Shown here piece by piece: positions 32,906 to 43,749 of a stretch of DNA of 64,000 nt (the first letter of the stretch is position 1; every line of letters starts with the position of its first letter). A program made the position numbers and the translations under genes. Below the pieces are notes generated by a model. The model searched no databases and was not told the DNA's origin. It saw only the letters and a program-made list of their open reading frames with translations. Where the stretch lies: assembly GCA_947579605.1 (NCBI GenBank), contig OX388322.1:6758001-6822000 (forward strand). Direction: 5' to 3'. The DNA is from Athripsodes cinereus. Lineage: Eukaryota > Arthropoda > Insecta > Trichoptera > Leptoceridae.

Positions 32906-33900
32906 TACCTACCATTACTATTTGTATTATTGCCCACTACTGTTTTGCCCATGTTCGAGCATTTTCGAGAACCTAACAGGTTTTGCCCACTATGTATTCT
33001 CCTGGGTACCCCTTTGGCTCGCTTAGTTATTTTCCATATATTGTGATGGTTTTCGATCCCTAATTTTTGTGCAGGGTTCTAAAGTTGTAAGTTGCAAGAT
33101 AATTAAAATAATTAGGTGCTTAAACTCCAAACATTTTCAAGTTGTTGTTGTCGTAGGAAAAGTTTGATTATTCCCTACATAGTTTAATTATTATTATGGT
33201 GTCTGAGTGCATCCCTGTGTTCCTTTTGGTAATATGCTAAGTGCTTTTATACGAAGGTACCTACTCATTTTAAATAATCTGTTAACACAGTAGCACAATG
33301 AATGGTAAATTAATTGAGAGATTATTGACCTTATATGCGGGAGTTTGAGATTTGAATTCTGTCCCCATTTTTAAGGTAATTTGAGATTCCACTAGAAAGA
33401 TACAAATTTCGAACTCGATTGTCGACCTACGAGTACTGAGCCTTCGTGATATAAGCATATTACTTTCTTCAGGTCTTAAATTAGGATGTGAGGTGGTTGG
33501 TAGCATAACAGTAAAGTCTTGAACTTTCTACCGACAGATACCAGATTCGTTAGTAATACAAAATATATATGTATGAACTATATTTTATAAAATATCTCAA
33601 ATCTGTCAGGAATCAAATCTGAGCTCATGAATGCAAAAATAAAAACTCGTTGCATTTATTACTGCTTTACCTTATTCGACCATGGCTAAAGGCTTCCATC
33701 TTTCGTCAATTACATTTATATAGGTATACATGATATCTTAAAAATTGAGTTAATATGATATGAATAATATTGTAAGTTTTTCAAAAATAAGGTTTTTATA
33801 TTTGACCCATTTGAAAAGTATATTTATTTAGTTTCGGCGCATAAGTAGGTAGTAAAATTTCACAATAATTGGATTGATAATTAAAGGAGCGATTTTTGTA
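32906..33900. other. No recognised gene
   Basis: A TTTTGCCCA phrase recurs in 32930-32990. A 74-codon minus frame at 33282-33506 has no domain I know. Confidence 0.45.
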
Positions 33901-33904
33901 TTGT

Positions 33905-34054
33905 GTATTTTTACGGTGGTTTGGACATGATGAACGCATGAACGAGGTAAGAATGACAAAGAGGATATACTTGTCTGAAAGAAAGGGTGCGAGGAAACGC
34001 GGGCGTCCGAGAACCACGTGGCTTGATCACGTGGATCAAATTCTCAAGTACGGT
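33905..34054 (+). pseudogene. LINE-B internal fragment, truncated at both ends
   Basis: This is nearly identical to 7435-7577 (few differences in about 145 bases). It encodes RWFGHDERMNEVRMTKRIYL, SERKGARKRGRPRTTWLDHV and DQILK, then stops abruptly within LINE-B coding sequence at about 34054. LINE insertions normally keep their 3' end, so the missing 3' part needs a deletion, recombination or capture event. Confidence 0.8.
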
Positions 34055-34179
34055 AAATTTTATTTAAATAAAAATATTTGAATTTGAAGTTGAAGACGTC
34101 TCTGTAGAAGAGAATGCTTTTTGTTTTATTTATTAATTCGATAATTTTCATATATTTGTTTATAATTTTAGTTTTTAAT

Positions 34180-34346
34180 GATATATATCTATGGATTTTT
34201 GTTGTAAACCCAAAAACAACCTTATACACCTTTCACATTGAGCTTAAAGCTTGTGTCGTGAAAGGGGAGTTAACTGGCACCCAGGATCAAACCGCGCACC
34301 TCTTGTACATGAAGCCAAGGCTCTTTCTTCAGGCTACCGACAAATA
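34180..34346 (-). repeat. SINE1 full-length copy
   Basis: On the minus strand: the tRNA-like head TCGGTAGCCTGAAGAAAGAG (A box) and GGTTTGATCCTGGGTGCCAG (B box), then TCCCCTTTCACGACACAAGC, CACCTTTCACATTG-complement text, GGTTGTTTTTGGGTTTAC and an AT-rich tail. Confidence 0.75.
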
Positions 34347-34519
34347 ACGATCGAATAGTATGTTTAATATTATGATTTAGAGTATTTAGACGATGCATTT
34401 CTATGCAAAAAGGAGTTTAAGTACAAACAAATAGACAATGTTATAAATGCAACCTATAAAATGATATGTAGGTACTACATAGTACATAACTACTACAATA
34501 TGTACCAAGTTATATAGGT

Positions 34520-34655
34520 ATTAAAACTTTTTCACTAACCAGAGAGTATAAATATCACCAAGAGAATGTTAATCTCCCAGTAGAGATTCGAACACGGTCT
34601 CGTTTGTACGCTGTCGACAATATATTATTCACATTTTAACAGCTAAGCTACCATC
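34520..34655 (-). repeat. tRNA-like SINE head, third type
   Basis: The minus strand reads TGTGATGGTAGCTTAGCTGT (A-box-like, TGGTAGCTTAGC) and, about 60 bases on, CGTGTTCGAATCTCTAC (B-box-like), followed by TGGGAGATTAACATTCTC. It resembles a tRNA-derived SINE head. No second full copy was found. Confidence 0.45.
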
Positions 34656-34659
34656 ACAT

Positions 34660-35570
34660 TGTACTATTATCTCTTTATTGTATCGTTTTTTTATTATCAT
34701 TTTTTTCTACATCATATTGTAGATCAACAAACGCACGATTTTTAAATCATTGACAGTCTAACGACCTCTAGACAAACAAAAAAAAAAAACAAAAGAAATA
34801 CACATCTGTATAACAATCATTCGCGATAAAAGAAAAATAATAAATGATTATAAAAAAGTTAGCCAATATCAGCTTTTATTTTTTGACCGGAAAATTGTTC
34901 GATTACTTTTGTCTCTAGAACGTCGAATTATTACATTTTGAATTCAGAACACTTTTTGAATTTCGGAACTTTCTCAAGCGTTGGGTGATTTTGAATTTCT
35001 GTTCGTTTTTTTTATAATTCGAAATAGGGCAGTGCTTTTGTGGTGACATTTTTTCAATTATCATATTGACCAACGTTGGATTCTCTGTTGCAGAAAATAA
35101 TAAAATTAGGGTAAGTTTTAAATTTTACTGTTTTATTTTAAGTTTTTTAAACATAAGATTTTTATACTGGAAATTGTTGTTAACTTATTAACAATGAATG
35201 TACTTAATTGGTAATTATAAGAATAAATTATTTATAAGCATTCATTTATTTCATGAGCATTGATGCAGTGGTGCATATTGGAGAAAAAATGTATATTTTT
35301 TTTAACAATTTCATCTCTTTAGTTTACGTATAGGAAGGACCTAGACTCGAGAGATGAGCAGTTCTAAAATTTTGACTTAAATGATTTTTTGAAGTATGCA
35401 AATACTTAACCAGAATTTATTAATTGATTAAAATTTGAAAACAATTAATTATCGTTTTTTCTCTCATCAAATAAGTGACATTTATGAATGAATATCATGA
35501 TTTACCAATCATGGAGTAACCAATGATTGCTTTGAATTTTCCACACGTACGAATACAACGTCTTTTTTAA
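34660..35570. other. AT-rich DNA, nothing recognised
   Basis: A pyrimidine-AG followed 21 bases later by GGTAAGT near 35080-35115 looks like a micro-exon, but no frame supports it. Confidence 0.45.
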
Positions 35571-35577
35571 TAATTAT

Positions 35578-35820
35578 TTGGCTGAGAGGAATGGTGCTCG
35601 GAGACGCGGACGTCCGAGGATTAAATGGCAAGATCATTTAAATCAAATCCTACAGGACGGTCACGTGTTGAGCACATTGAACAGGAGAGCATGCATGAGG
35701 AATTGTATGACAGTGACGGAAGCGAAAGATGTATGCAAGGATAGAAGGAAGTGGCGCTCGATCCTTTCTGCCTACCCCGCGAGGGAAGCGGCGTGATGGT
35801 ATGTATGTATGTATGTATGT
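35578..35820 (+). pseudogene. LINE-B 3' end with (ATGT)n tail
   Basis: An open frame (35578-35796) encodes AERNGARRRGRPRIKWQDHL, NQILQDGHVL, NRRACMRNCMTVTEAKDVCK and SAYPAREAA-stop, then GGT and a (ATGT)n tail to 35820. It is 5' truncated within the basic segment and more diverged from 7029-7720 than the 33905 fragment is. The tail marks a genuine retrotransposition 3' end. Confidence 0.82.
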
Positions 35821-36370
35821 AAAAAAGGAATCTATTCAGGGAAGGCCTCTGTAAATAACTGAAAACATATTTTTTAATAAGCTTTTATATTTTCAATAAT
35901 TACACAGATACCTTTAGTAGCAATATTTTTAAAGTCATTAATTTTTGTTAATACAATTAATTTGTATACTTTTATTAAGAGTGTAAAATTTGTATTGGTA
36001 GCTTTATACGGTTCTGAATTCGAATCCCGGGTGTCATTGTTGTATTCTAAACTGAATGTCCACGGTCAAGAAACTGGTCTGATTTCGCAACATACCTACC
36101 AGGTGAACCTACGTACAAACTAGGTATAATGTATTATCTCTGGTATCTGCAAGAAGAAGACAGTATAAATAATATGCTTTCATACAACTACTGTGGATTT
36201 ACTGAAAGAGATATAATACCTATGTAAAAACTACAAAGCTTATTTTTCAATCTCGACTTCGTGGAGTTTTCGACAAAGAATAGGACTCTTTACTATTTTC
36301 TATATGTTTTCAAGTGCCTGCAAAGAGCAAATATACGTAAAACATCATGGACAAGACATTACCAAAACAT
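35821..36370. other. No recognised gene
   Basis: A B-box-like CTGAATTCGAATCCCGG at 36014-36031 might be a worn SINE head, but no A box is convincing. Confidence 0.4.
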
Positions 36371-36515
36371 TTTCAATTCAGCGATTTGACATGCAACCCT
36401 TCCTGAATGTCTTATTTTTTTATTGGTAGGTAAAAGGCGACTGACATGTTTACTACAGATGTTTGCCTACTGGCTACCCCACTTGTGGGATATGTGGTAA
36501 TGGTATAGAAATAGA
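36371..36515 (+). repeat. R2rep copy
   Basis: TTCAGCGATTTGACATGCAAC, CTTCCTGAATGTCTTA, GGCGACTGACATGTTTACTA, TGCCTACTGGCTACCCCACT and GTGGGATATGTGGTAATGGT then ATAGAAATAGATAG follow the R2rep order. Confidence 0.72.
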
Positions 36516-38034
36516 TAGAAATTTTTCAATCTAATTCCTTCATAATACCAGAATGTTAAGATATTTTAGAAATATCAAATTATCTTGACAAGAGCGTTTG
36601 TATTTTTGAATGAGCATGAAAAATATAAATTGTTGCTATACCCGCTGCTGACTTACTCCGACTTCACAATACAAGCTATTGCTTAGTTTGTATGCGTTCA
36701 CGAATATATTTGGGAACATGTTCGTTTCAATAAAACGAATGCAATAGGTTATACAAAATATGCAAAACATTTAGATTTAATCAGTGATTTTATTGCTCAA
36801 AATATTTATTCGAATGTGAAGTTCTAATCATAGATGTAAGAACAATAAAAGATCGGAAAACATATTTTTATTTTTTCATCAATTCATCACCTATTCAAGT
36901 ATTTCTATTTTATTTATTTATTTATTTATTCACCAACGGCCCACTAGCTTTTTTAAAGAAGTATACACAATATAAAATATAATACATCAAAAAATTTACG
37001 ATCATATTTTTTCTTGTAATTTTATAAAATTATGTTTTTTTAGATACCTACTTAATATATATAGAAAAAAATACATATGTACTTTTGAATTTGATATTTT
37101 TTGAGACATTCTCAGATGAACTCTCCATTACACATATTTCAAGTATCGCGATATTTTATAACAAGAAACCAAACCATACAATATATATTTTCACACCATC
37201 TCTAAATAACCATCAATATAAAATAAAAATAAAACATTTTTTTTATCATTAAGATCTCTCATTTTCATTTTTAATATGAACTCAATAACTCAATGATCAT
37301 GTATGTAGTAGGATTTCAAATTGTTCTACTTTTGATTATTTGCTCTTTTTCAATACACAATAATAAATTTATCAAAAAAAATTGAAATGTGTATAATTTT
37401 ATTGTAGCGCCATTTGTAACAATGAATACTGCAAAATATCATAAATCTAAATACATTTTCATAGAAATAGGTACCTACTCATGTTTTATCACTATTATTT
37501 TTACATATTATGAATAACAGATGAATTCAATACAAAATTACTTTGTTACATTGATAGGAAGCGAAAAGAGATTTTTGGGTCAGATGTTTTACTATCGAAA
37601 ATGATAGATACGAATTATAATTTTATAACTATTATTTGGTTTTCTATTTTATGTATCCGTTGGTATACTAATAATAATATTATATATCTTCTCTTTCATC
37701 GATACAATTAAATTTTGCACAATGCTATAGCTGTATACATATAATAAGTACACACGAGTTGATAGAAATTATTTACGATATCGTTAACATACTTGTACAT
37801 AGGTATTATATTATTATTTGTGTGATTGTGTTTCATGATTATTTATTGTCAGATTGTAATTTCTATCAATCATAATAATAATATTCAGTTTGTACTTCCT
37901 TCCTGTATAAATGTGATATTAATTCAACATACATAATATATACATTTCTTTTACATTTTTTTTTTAATTACAACTAGCTGTAAACTCGAATTTGGTAAAA
38001 ATATTATTAGTCATCGCTGTATACAGTGAATTAA
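36516..38034. other. AT-rich DNA with microsatellite, nothing recognised
   Basis: There is a (TTTA)n tract at 36908-36932. Around 36640-36680 a TTACTCCGACTTCACAATAC phrase may be a very diverged SINE1 piece. Otherwise no gene or element end was recognised. Confidence 0.45.
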
Positions 38035-38215
38035 AATACATTGAATTGGTCTGCAAAGAGTTTGGATTATCTTTTCTATTCCTCCCTATTTTCTGCTAGT
38101 CTCTTTAATTCTACGTATGTGCCACAGTTCATGTCCTTCTTCACTTGATTCATATAGGTGTCCCTTGATCGGCCTCTTTTTCGACCTCATTTCTGCCTTC
38201 ACTTTTGCCCTCCGT
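38035..38215 (-). pseudogene. LINE-E ORF2 C-terminus, copy 2
   Basis: The minus strand gives GRSRDTYMNQVKKDMNCGTY, VELKRLAENREE, a stop and then KLFADQFN, aligning with 24470-24665 along nearly its whole length. One stop interrupts the frame in the EW position. Confidence 0.65.
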
Positions 38216-38960
38216 GATGGTGATGTGCAGGCCTAGGTGAAAACTATATTTGAATGGAAAAGTCCTTGTGATTTTGCTATTGACGCTTTTATGATAGCTA
38301 TCGGTATTACAGGAATTAGCAGAAAGATTTTAATACAAAAAAAAATTAAGACAAATCGAATAATGATAAGGAATTTACTACATAAATGATATTGTTTAGT
38401 TATTACATAAATTATTACATAAATAATTATGATATTGAAACTGAATGCATTTTACTTACGTTGAAAGTAATTTCTGTGCTTAAATTCAAACTTTTGAGCT
38501 AATATAAAAGTCACACTTTGTTTGAATTTTATCTAAACTTTCAAGTCATATCATTTGCGGAGGATTATAGTAAGCACATAGGTATTAAAGGATATTGCAA
38601 ATATAGTCGTGCATAATGTACTATGTATCAGGAGGATGTTATCCTATGTATTGAAAGCAGTTGAAATGACTTGTCATTATTTTTCATCCATACATCTCAT
38701 CCATTGTGTGGAAGAGTTAATAAAAGGAGGATTATCTGCTACTTGATGGAGTTAGGTAGTGCAGACAACCTGCAGTCGTCTGGCTCTGAGTATAAAACAC
38801 GGTTTACATTTGACATAAATATGTATAGTAAAGCATATTAAATTTTAGATATAAATATTTAAACCTACTATCCATATAATTATTACGTAGAATTACATAT
38901 CTCTCATTTATTTTAAAATCGAAATAAAGTTGAATGTATAAATGATCTTGAACAAAGTAA
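38216..38960. other. AT-rich DNA, nothing recognised
   Basis: No gene or repeat identified. Confidence 0.5.
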
Positions 38961-38961
38961 T

Positions 38962-39179
38962 TACACTGAGAAAAAAACTCACAACGAATTATTGGTACGA
39001 ATCAATAATATTAACCTATCGCAAACAAGTCGTTGGTAAACTTACCAACAATTTGTTTGCGAAAAATTAATATTATAGATTAGTACTAATGAATGATCGT
39101 TTGTACTATCTCTGGTCCTAATCTGATAGTACCTACCAATGATTCGTTGTGAAATTTCGTTAATATTTTTCTTAGTGTA
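38962..39179. mobile_element. Foldback TIR element with central palindrome
   Basis: The ends TACACTGAGAAAAA and TTTTTCTTAGTGTA are inverted repeats. Just inside, CACAACGAATTATTGG faces CCAATGATTCGTTGTG. The interior contains TCGCAAACAAGTCGTTGGTAA with its near-complement through TTGTTTGCGA (about 39018-39062). It is non-coding and 218 bp. A CACT(G/A)AGAAAAA terminus is common among insect MITEs. Confidence 0.75.
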
Positions 39180-39292
39180 GGTACATAATGATAGATAGGA
39201 GTTTCGGGTGATGGATACGATATACGGCGCCCTTGAGGTCATGTTATGAGTAAACGGCGCTTTACAAATTGTCCATATATATAATATATATT

Positions 39293-40039
39293 GTTATCTT
39301 GAGCAACAGCCCTGAAGAACTGGCCAAAATGCTAAGGGAAATAAATGAGGCATCAAAGAAAGTGGGACTTATCATGAATCTGAAAAAGACCAAGGTGATG
39401 GGCACAGAAGGCTCCCAAATTATGGTAGATGGAAACCTAATAGAAAATATCCAAGAATATGTATATCTAGGACACGTCATAAGACTAGGCAGAGAAAACC
39501 AAACTGCTGAGGTCAAAAGACGAATTGGATTAAGTTGGGCAGCCTTCGGGAAAATGAGTCATATACTCAAAAACACCAAAATCCCAATGAACCTTAAACG
39601 AAAAGTATACGAGATGTGCATAGTACCGGTTGCAACATACGGCCTAGAAACAGTGACACTGACCAAACAGAGCACCGAGAAAATAAGGGTTACCCAAAGA
39701 TCCATGGAAAGAGCCATGCTGGGCATCACCCTGAGAGACAGAGTTAGAAACGAAACGATACGGCAAAGAACAAAAGTAACAGATATTGCCCAACGTATCG
39801 CATGTCTCAAATGGCGGTGGGCAGGTCACATGGCCAGAGATCCAGAAGATAAGTGGTCAAAGAGGGTCTTAACCTGGAAACCAAGAACAACTACCAGGAG
39901 TGTAGGAAGACCACCACTACGATGGAGGGATGACCTGGTCAAGTACGTCGGTGTCAACTGGATGCAGAAAGCCCAAGATAGAGCGGCGTGGAAGGCGATG
40001 GAGGAGGCCTTCGTCCAGGAGTGGACGGGAGTAGGCTAG
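39293..40039 (+). CDS. LINE-D reverse transcriptase C-terminal half (intact frame, 5' truncated)
   Basis: The frame is open from the truncation point to TAG at 40037-40039, about 248 codons. The ATG at 39269 that opens it belongs to the flanking DNA, so it is not a native start. It lacks the RT catalytic YADD, lost by truncation. It keeps KVGLIMNLKKTKVM, IENIQEYVYLGHVI, RRIGLSWAAFGKM, PVATYGLETVTL, RVTQRSMERAMLG, LRDRVRN, LKWRWAGHMARDPEDKW, VGRPPLRWRDDLV and AAWKAMEEAFVQEWTGVG. This is the RTE-type endonuclease/reverse transcriptase C-terminus. The lack of stops indicates recent insertion; there is no reason to expect function. Confidence 0.88.
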   Translation, partial: VILSNSPEELAKMLREINEASKKVGLIMNLKKTKVMGTEGSQIMVDGNLIENIQEYVYLGHVIRLGRENQTAEVKRRIGLSWAAFGKMSHILKNTKIPMNLKRKVYEMCIVPVATYGLETVTLTKQSTEKIRVTQRSMERAMLGITLRDRVRNETIRQRTKVTDIAQRIACLKWRWAGHMARDPEDKWSKRVLTWKPRTTTRSVGRPPLRWRDDLVKYVGVNWMQKAQDRAAWKAMEEAFVQEWTGVG

Positions 40040-40049
40040 GAAGAAGAAG
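39293..40049 (+). mobile_element. LINE-D: young 5'-truncated non-LTR insertion
   Basis: This is bounded by a perfect 12-bp TSD, ATAATATATATT, at 39281-39292 and 40050-40061. It ends in a GAAGAAG purine tail after the stop codon. Because the flanks are AT-rich the TSD length could be a little different. Confidence 0.85.
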
Positions 40050-40061
40050 ATAATATATATT

Positions 40062-40365
40062 ATATAAATACTCAAACTTGTCAAATTCCCATTTACTCGC
40101 CTGCTCTATCTTTAGGAAACAAATATACAATTACTAATAATAGGGTGTATTTGAGCATAATACTAATAATAAAATGGTAAATTTCCATTCATCATCATTC
40201 ATCAAATTTATTTTAGTAAGAGTAGGTACCTACACTTTCCATTCTCCTAAAGTGATTAAATGAGATGGCTCTGGTCTTCAATGGACATTTTTAATGATCG
40301 ATTCTTCAGATAAATATTTTATTAAGTAGGACTCGTTGGTTATTAAATCAGTAGTTTAAATTAAG
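40062..40365. other. AT-rich DNA, nothing recognised
   Basis: No gene or repeat identified. Confidence 0.5.
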
Positions 40366-40369
40366 TCTC

Positions 40370-40515
40370 AGAATTTCAATCGAGGGATCTCGGGTTCAAT
40401 TCCGCTCGCTGCCAACCTTCTCTACTTTCACAGTACAAGTAATAACTTAAGGTGAGGGTGTTTGGTGTGTATTTAAGTTTATTTCAAATCCAGATTCATA
40501 TTTAAAAAAAAAAAT
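40370..40515 (+). repeat. SINE1, diverged copy
   Basis: A B-box-like GGGTTCAATTCCG, then GCTGCCAACCTTCTCTACTT, TAATAACTTAAGGTGAGGG, TTTAAGTTTATTTCAAATCC, AGATTCATATTT and an A-run follow the SINE1 order on the plus strand. Identity is low. Confidence 0.5.
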
Positions 40516-41200
40516 AGCGTAAATACGCCTTGATATCGTGCACTATTAGTATAAAAAGTTGGAAGGTATAGAAAAGAAGTTTTGATACGAATATAATAGA
40601 AGAATAATACTATGTAAAAAGAGAAGAAAAATGTATAGAGAAACTATGTTGTAATAATTATATACTCAGATAGTATATTAAGCTGGTTGGTTGTAATGAA
40701 CCCTGGAATGAAATGAATCACTATCCATTCGTCATATAACGGTAAGTCAGTCGCTTTGGATTTGTATTGGACTAGATTTAAACTTGACAACGCTCAGGAA
40801 ATAATTAACAAAAGGCCTGTAGCCTGCTTTGTACTTCTTTTATGTTTCTCGTGTTTTCTTACTTTTTTTTTAATCGCTCTCATCTTTCACGATTCTCGAT
40901 AGAACCCGATTTTTCCAATTTTTCGCTAAATTTTCAAATTGGTAAAGGAATATATTTCATAATCTCCTAATTTTTTATAAAAACTCTAAGACCACATCCT
41001 AGTCTAAGAATCACAAAAAAAATGCAAAACATGCGGTGCTTTTTTGTATATACCTATGGAAAACACGCCACTGATAGAGGGTTAGTACCCAGTGGTCGGT
41101 AGGTACTTTTATTATTTTTTGTGCTAACCTAGGTTAAGATTACTTGTATATTTGATTAGTTTTTTTGTATAGATATATGTATTATTACTATGTTTGCTTC
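40516..41200. other. AT-rich DNA, nothing recognised
   Basis: No gene or repeat identified. Confidence 0.5.
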
Positions 41201-41425
41201 TCTCGTATAAAGGTACATCGAAGGAGTTTAGTCAAAAGATTTCACACGGAGGTTTTGGCGGTTTGGTGGTTTGGCTGGCCAGCCTTCAGGCTGCCCTCTA
41301 TGGCGCCTCCGGTGTGGACAAGATTTGTTAAGTGTAGAATTTCGGATAAATGGAAGTCCCCAGACTTCTGCGGTATCCGGGTGGACGGTGGGTCCTTTAA
41401 TGTGCAAAGAAAGCGTCCATAGAGA
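41200..41425. other. Unrecognised GC-rich island
   Basis: 41240-41410 is clearly GC-richer than everything nearby and is open in at least two frames (85 codons plus, 69 codons minus). Neither translation shows a domain I know. It may be a piece of a retrotransposon 5' region or a captured exon. There are no splice or promoter signals I would trust. Confidence 0.3.
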
Positions 41426-41464
41426 ACATGCACATATACGAACGAACTCAAATATTTGTTAAAT

Positions 41465-42095
41465 TCGATTGTATTTTATTGTATCTGATTGTGATAAAAT
41501 AAAAAGACACCTGTCTACACGTTGATTTTTTACAAGTATTGTAATGGTTCATCTATCCTGCGCCACAGACTCTTTTTTCTTATACAGTGCCTTTATTTAT
41601 TTATTTTATTTTACGGTGCAAAACAGATGTTTGATATTTATATAATAAGTTAACTAAGCAAAATTCACATAAATAATCAAGCATCCAAATCAAGTACACG
41701 ACATCCATAAATAGGTAATCGAATTGATAAACCTCATAATTGAAGTTTTGCGCCTATAAAATAAATGCTTTCTTGAAAATATTCTGATGATAATGTTATT
41801 GGAGCTTACAAGAGAATATTCACGTCATTGCTAGGAGCTTTTGCCTTATAACAAGCATAATCCAAAGGTTGAATAACAATGATTCAGAGAACAGTAACCA
41901 TTATGGATTATTGATGAACTTTCAAAGCATATTTAGTCAATTTTCGAATCTATTTACGCTAATTGGACAGTATATTGCGCAGCCACGATGTCTGCCTTCT
42001 GTCAGCCTACCGGCGTCCCTCTATTTTGTCTGTCATAATTAATTAACCTCAAAATGAGGTACTGTTCTCGCGCATTTTATGGTCTCGTAAGATCT
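41465..42095. other. AT-rich DNA, nothing recognised
   Basis: A (TTTA)n tract at about 41593-41612. Otherwise nothing identified. Confidence 0.5.
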
Positions 42096-42097
42096 CA

Positions 42098-42420
42098 CGC
42101 ACCTTGACATCCAACAGGAGTTCTCTGTCCATTCCAGCTTTTCTAAGCACCTCTACATTTGTGACTCTATCAGTCCAATGAATACGAAGCATTCTTTTAT
42201 GAAACCACATTTCAAAGCTTCCAAGTGATTCGTTGTATTCATTTTAAGGGTCCAGGTCTCAGAACCGTACAGCAATACAGACCATACATAGGACTTTTCA
42301 AGTCTCTGCCGAAGTTTTAAGTTAAGGTTGTCATTGCAGAAGAGCACCCCTATTAAACTATATGTAAGTATAAAAAAAAATATACACATTTTAAGGAACA
42401 TACGCGAAACTTCACACTTC
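42098..42420 (-). pseudogene. LINE-C ORF2 fragment, decayed
   Basis: The minus strand encodes GVLFCNDNLNLKLRQRLEKS, YVWSVLLYGSETWTLK, NHLEALKCGFIKECF and IDWTD-like residues, then a stop and CLEKLEWTENSCWMSR. These match the segment following RT in LINE-C at 45650-45830. Both ends are missing. Confidence 0.65.
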
Positions 42421-42854
42421 ACTCGTGGACTGGACCTTGACCTAGTAGGTTAACTACACAGAGCCCCTTGCAACCAACGATCACTCGTATACGTGAATCA
42501 AATGAAATATTGTCAAAATCAAATAGCTTACTAATCTATAGAATCCTTTCTTTATAGTAGTCTCAGTAAATAAATTCTCTTTTCATTTGAAACAAAATAA
42601 ACATTCTTTAATTCATGCTTACACTTACATTCTTATATTGATCAAGTTGAACACAGATATTGTGGAACAGGTCACCTATTCAGCATAGGTGACGGAATAT
42701 ATTATCGGCGAGGTATATCTTGTCCAATTAAATACTGGAGTCAGATTTCACTATTAGATTATTAAATTCTCAGTAAATTCATTTACATATATTCATTAAG
42801 CATCATTAAATACCTCACCCGATATTTGGTGTTGTTAATGGCGGGTGTTTTTTA

Positions 42855-42945
42855 AACACCCGCCTTCTACAGGACACCCGAAAACTTACAGAAAAACACA
42901 AAATGGGAGACCTATGCATTACTGGGGACTATAGGGGATTGGAAA
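42855..42945 (-). repeat. R2rep fragment next to a small palindrome
   Basis: CACCCGCCTTCTACAGGACAC, GAAAACTTACAGAAAAACACA and GGGAGACCTATGC match the complement of R2rep's 5' half. The segment GCGGGTGTTTTTTAAACACCCGC (42842-42864) is a perfect small palindrome built from its start. Confidence 0.55.
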
Positions 42946-43178
42946 TTTGTTTACCTGTCTAGTAAACATATCATTAGCGGTCATAGGGGATAAAAAAATA
43001 CAGATTACGTTATAACATATCACCGATTACAATATTAGCAAACTCCAATGTTTAATTACGCACGACCATATGGGAATTGACAGTGCGTTGCTACATGCAA
43101 AATAAGACATTAAAAAATACCTGAATAATGCTTCTCCGTAAACTTTTACTATCAGTACTACAAGGTAAGTCGCATCAG

Positions 43179-43282
43179 TTATAATTTCTTATAATTGACC
43201 GATTACTATTAAACTATTAGTGTGCTATAGTTATAATTTCTTATAATTGACCGATTACTATTAAACTATTAGTGTGCTATAG
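43179..43282. repeat. Exact 52-bp tandem duplication
   Basis: TTATAATTTCTTATAATTGA and the following text through AGTGTGCTATAG occurs twice head to tail with no differences seen. Confidence 0.9.
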
Positions 43283-43498
43283 TTAAACAAACAATAATTA
43301 TTAACGTCTTGTGTAGCGCTTTACACGCAGCTTTCACTGCTATTGGACTAAATACATACAAAGTAGCGATAATCACTAATAATAAATAAAGATGAAACGG
43401 ACACCCGGTTACTATCCGATTTAGTTTTATTAATCCGACCGGATTGCGGATTTTAACTCAATATCCGATCTGTACAAGAAAGTCATTATATTCAGAAA

Positions 43499-43745
43499 AT
43501 GTGTGAAATCAACAGGAGACCACCTGACTATGTAGGCAATAAAGCTCAATGTATCGAGGTTACCGGAAAGAGACAAAGAGGAAGACCAAAGCGCAGATGG
43601 CGTGAAGCAGTGAGACAAGACATGCGGAACTGCAATGTTTCCCATGAGGAGGCGCTCGACAGAACCAGTGGCGAAACAAGACAAGAAAGGCAGACCTCAC
43701 CACCATGTGGGACTAATAATTGCCCAAGGAGAAGAAGAAGTATGA
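43499..43745 (+). pseudogene. LINE-G ORF2 C-terminus, frameshifted
   Basis: One frame gives MCEINRRPPDYVGNKAQCIE, VTGKRQRGRPKRRWREAVRQ, DMRNCNVSHEEALDR. After a +1 shift near 43660 it continues NQWRNKTRKADLTTMWD and an AAGGAGAAGAAGAAG tail. The RGRPK-RW, DM, ALDR-W, ADPT-MWD order is a common LINE C-terminus. Confidence 0.72.
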
Positions 43746-43749
43746 AATT

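Noticed and set aside
35080..35116. Micro-exon-like arrangement (pyrimidine-AG ... GGTAAGT)
   Set aside because: Only about 21 bases lie between the signals, with no supporting frames or neighbouring exons.
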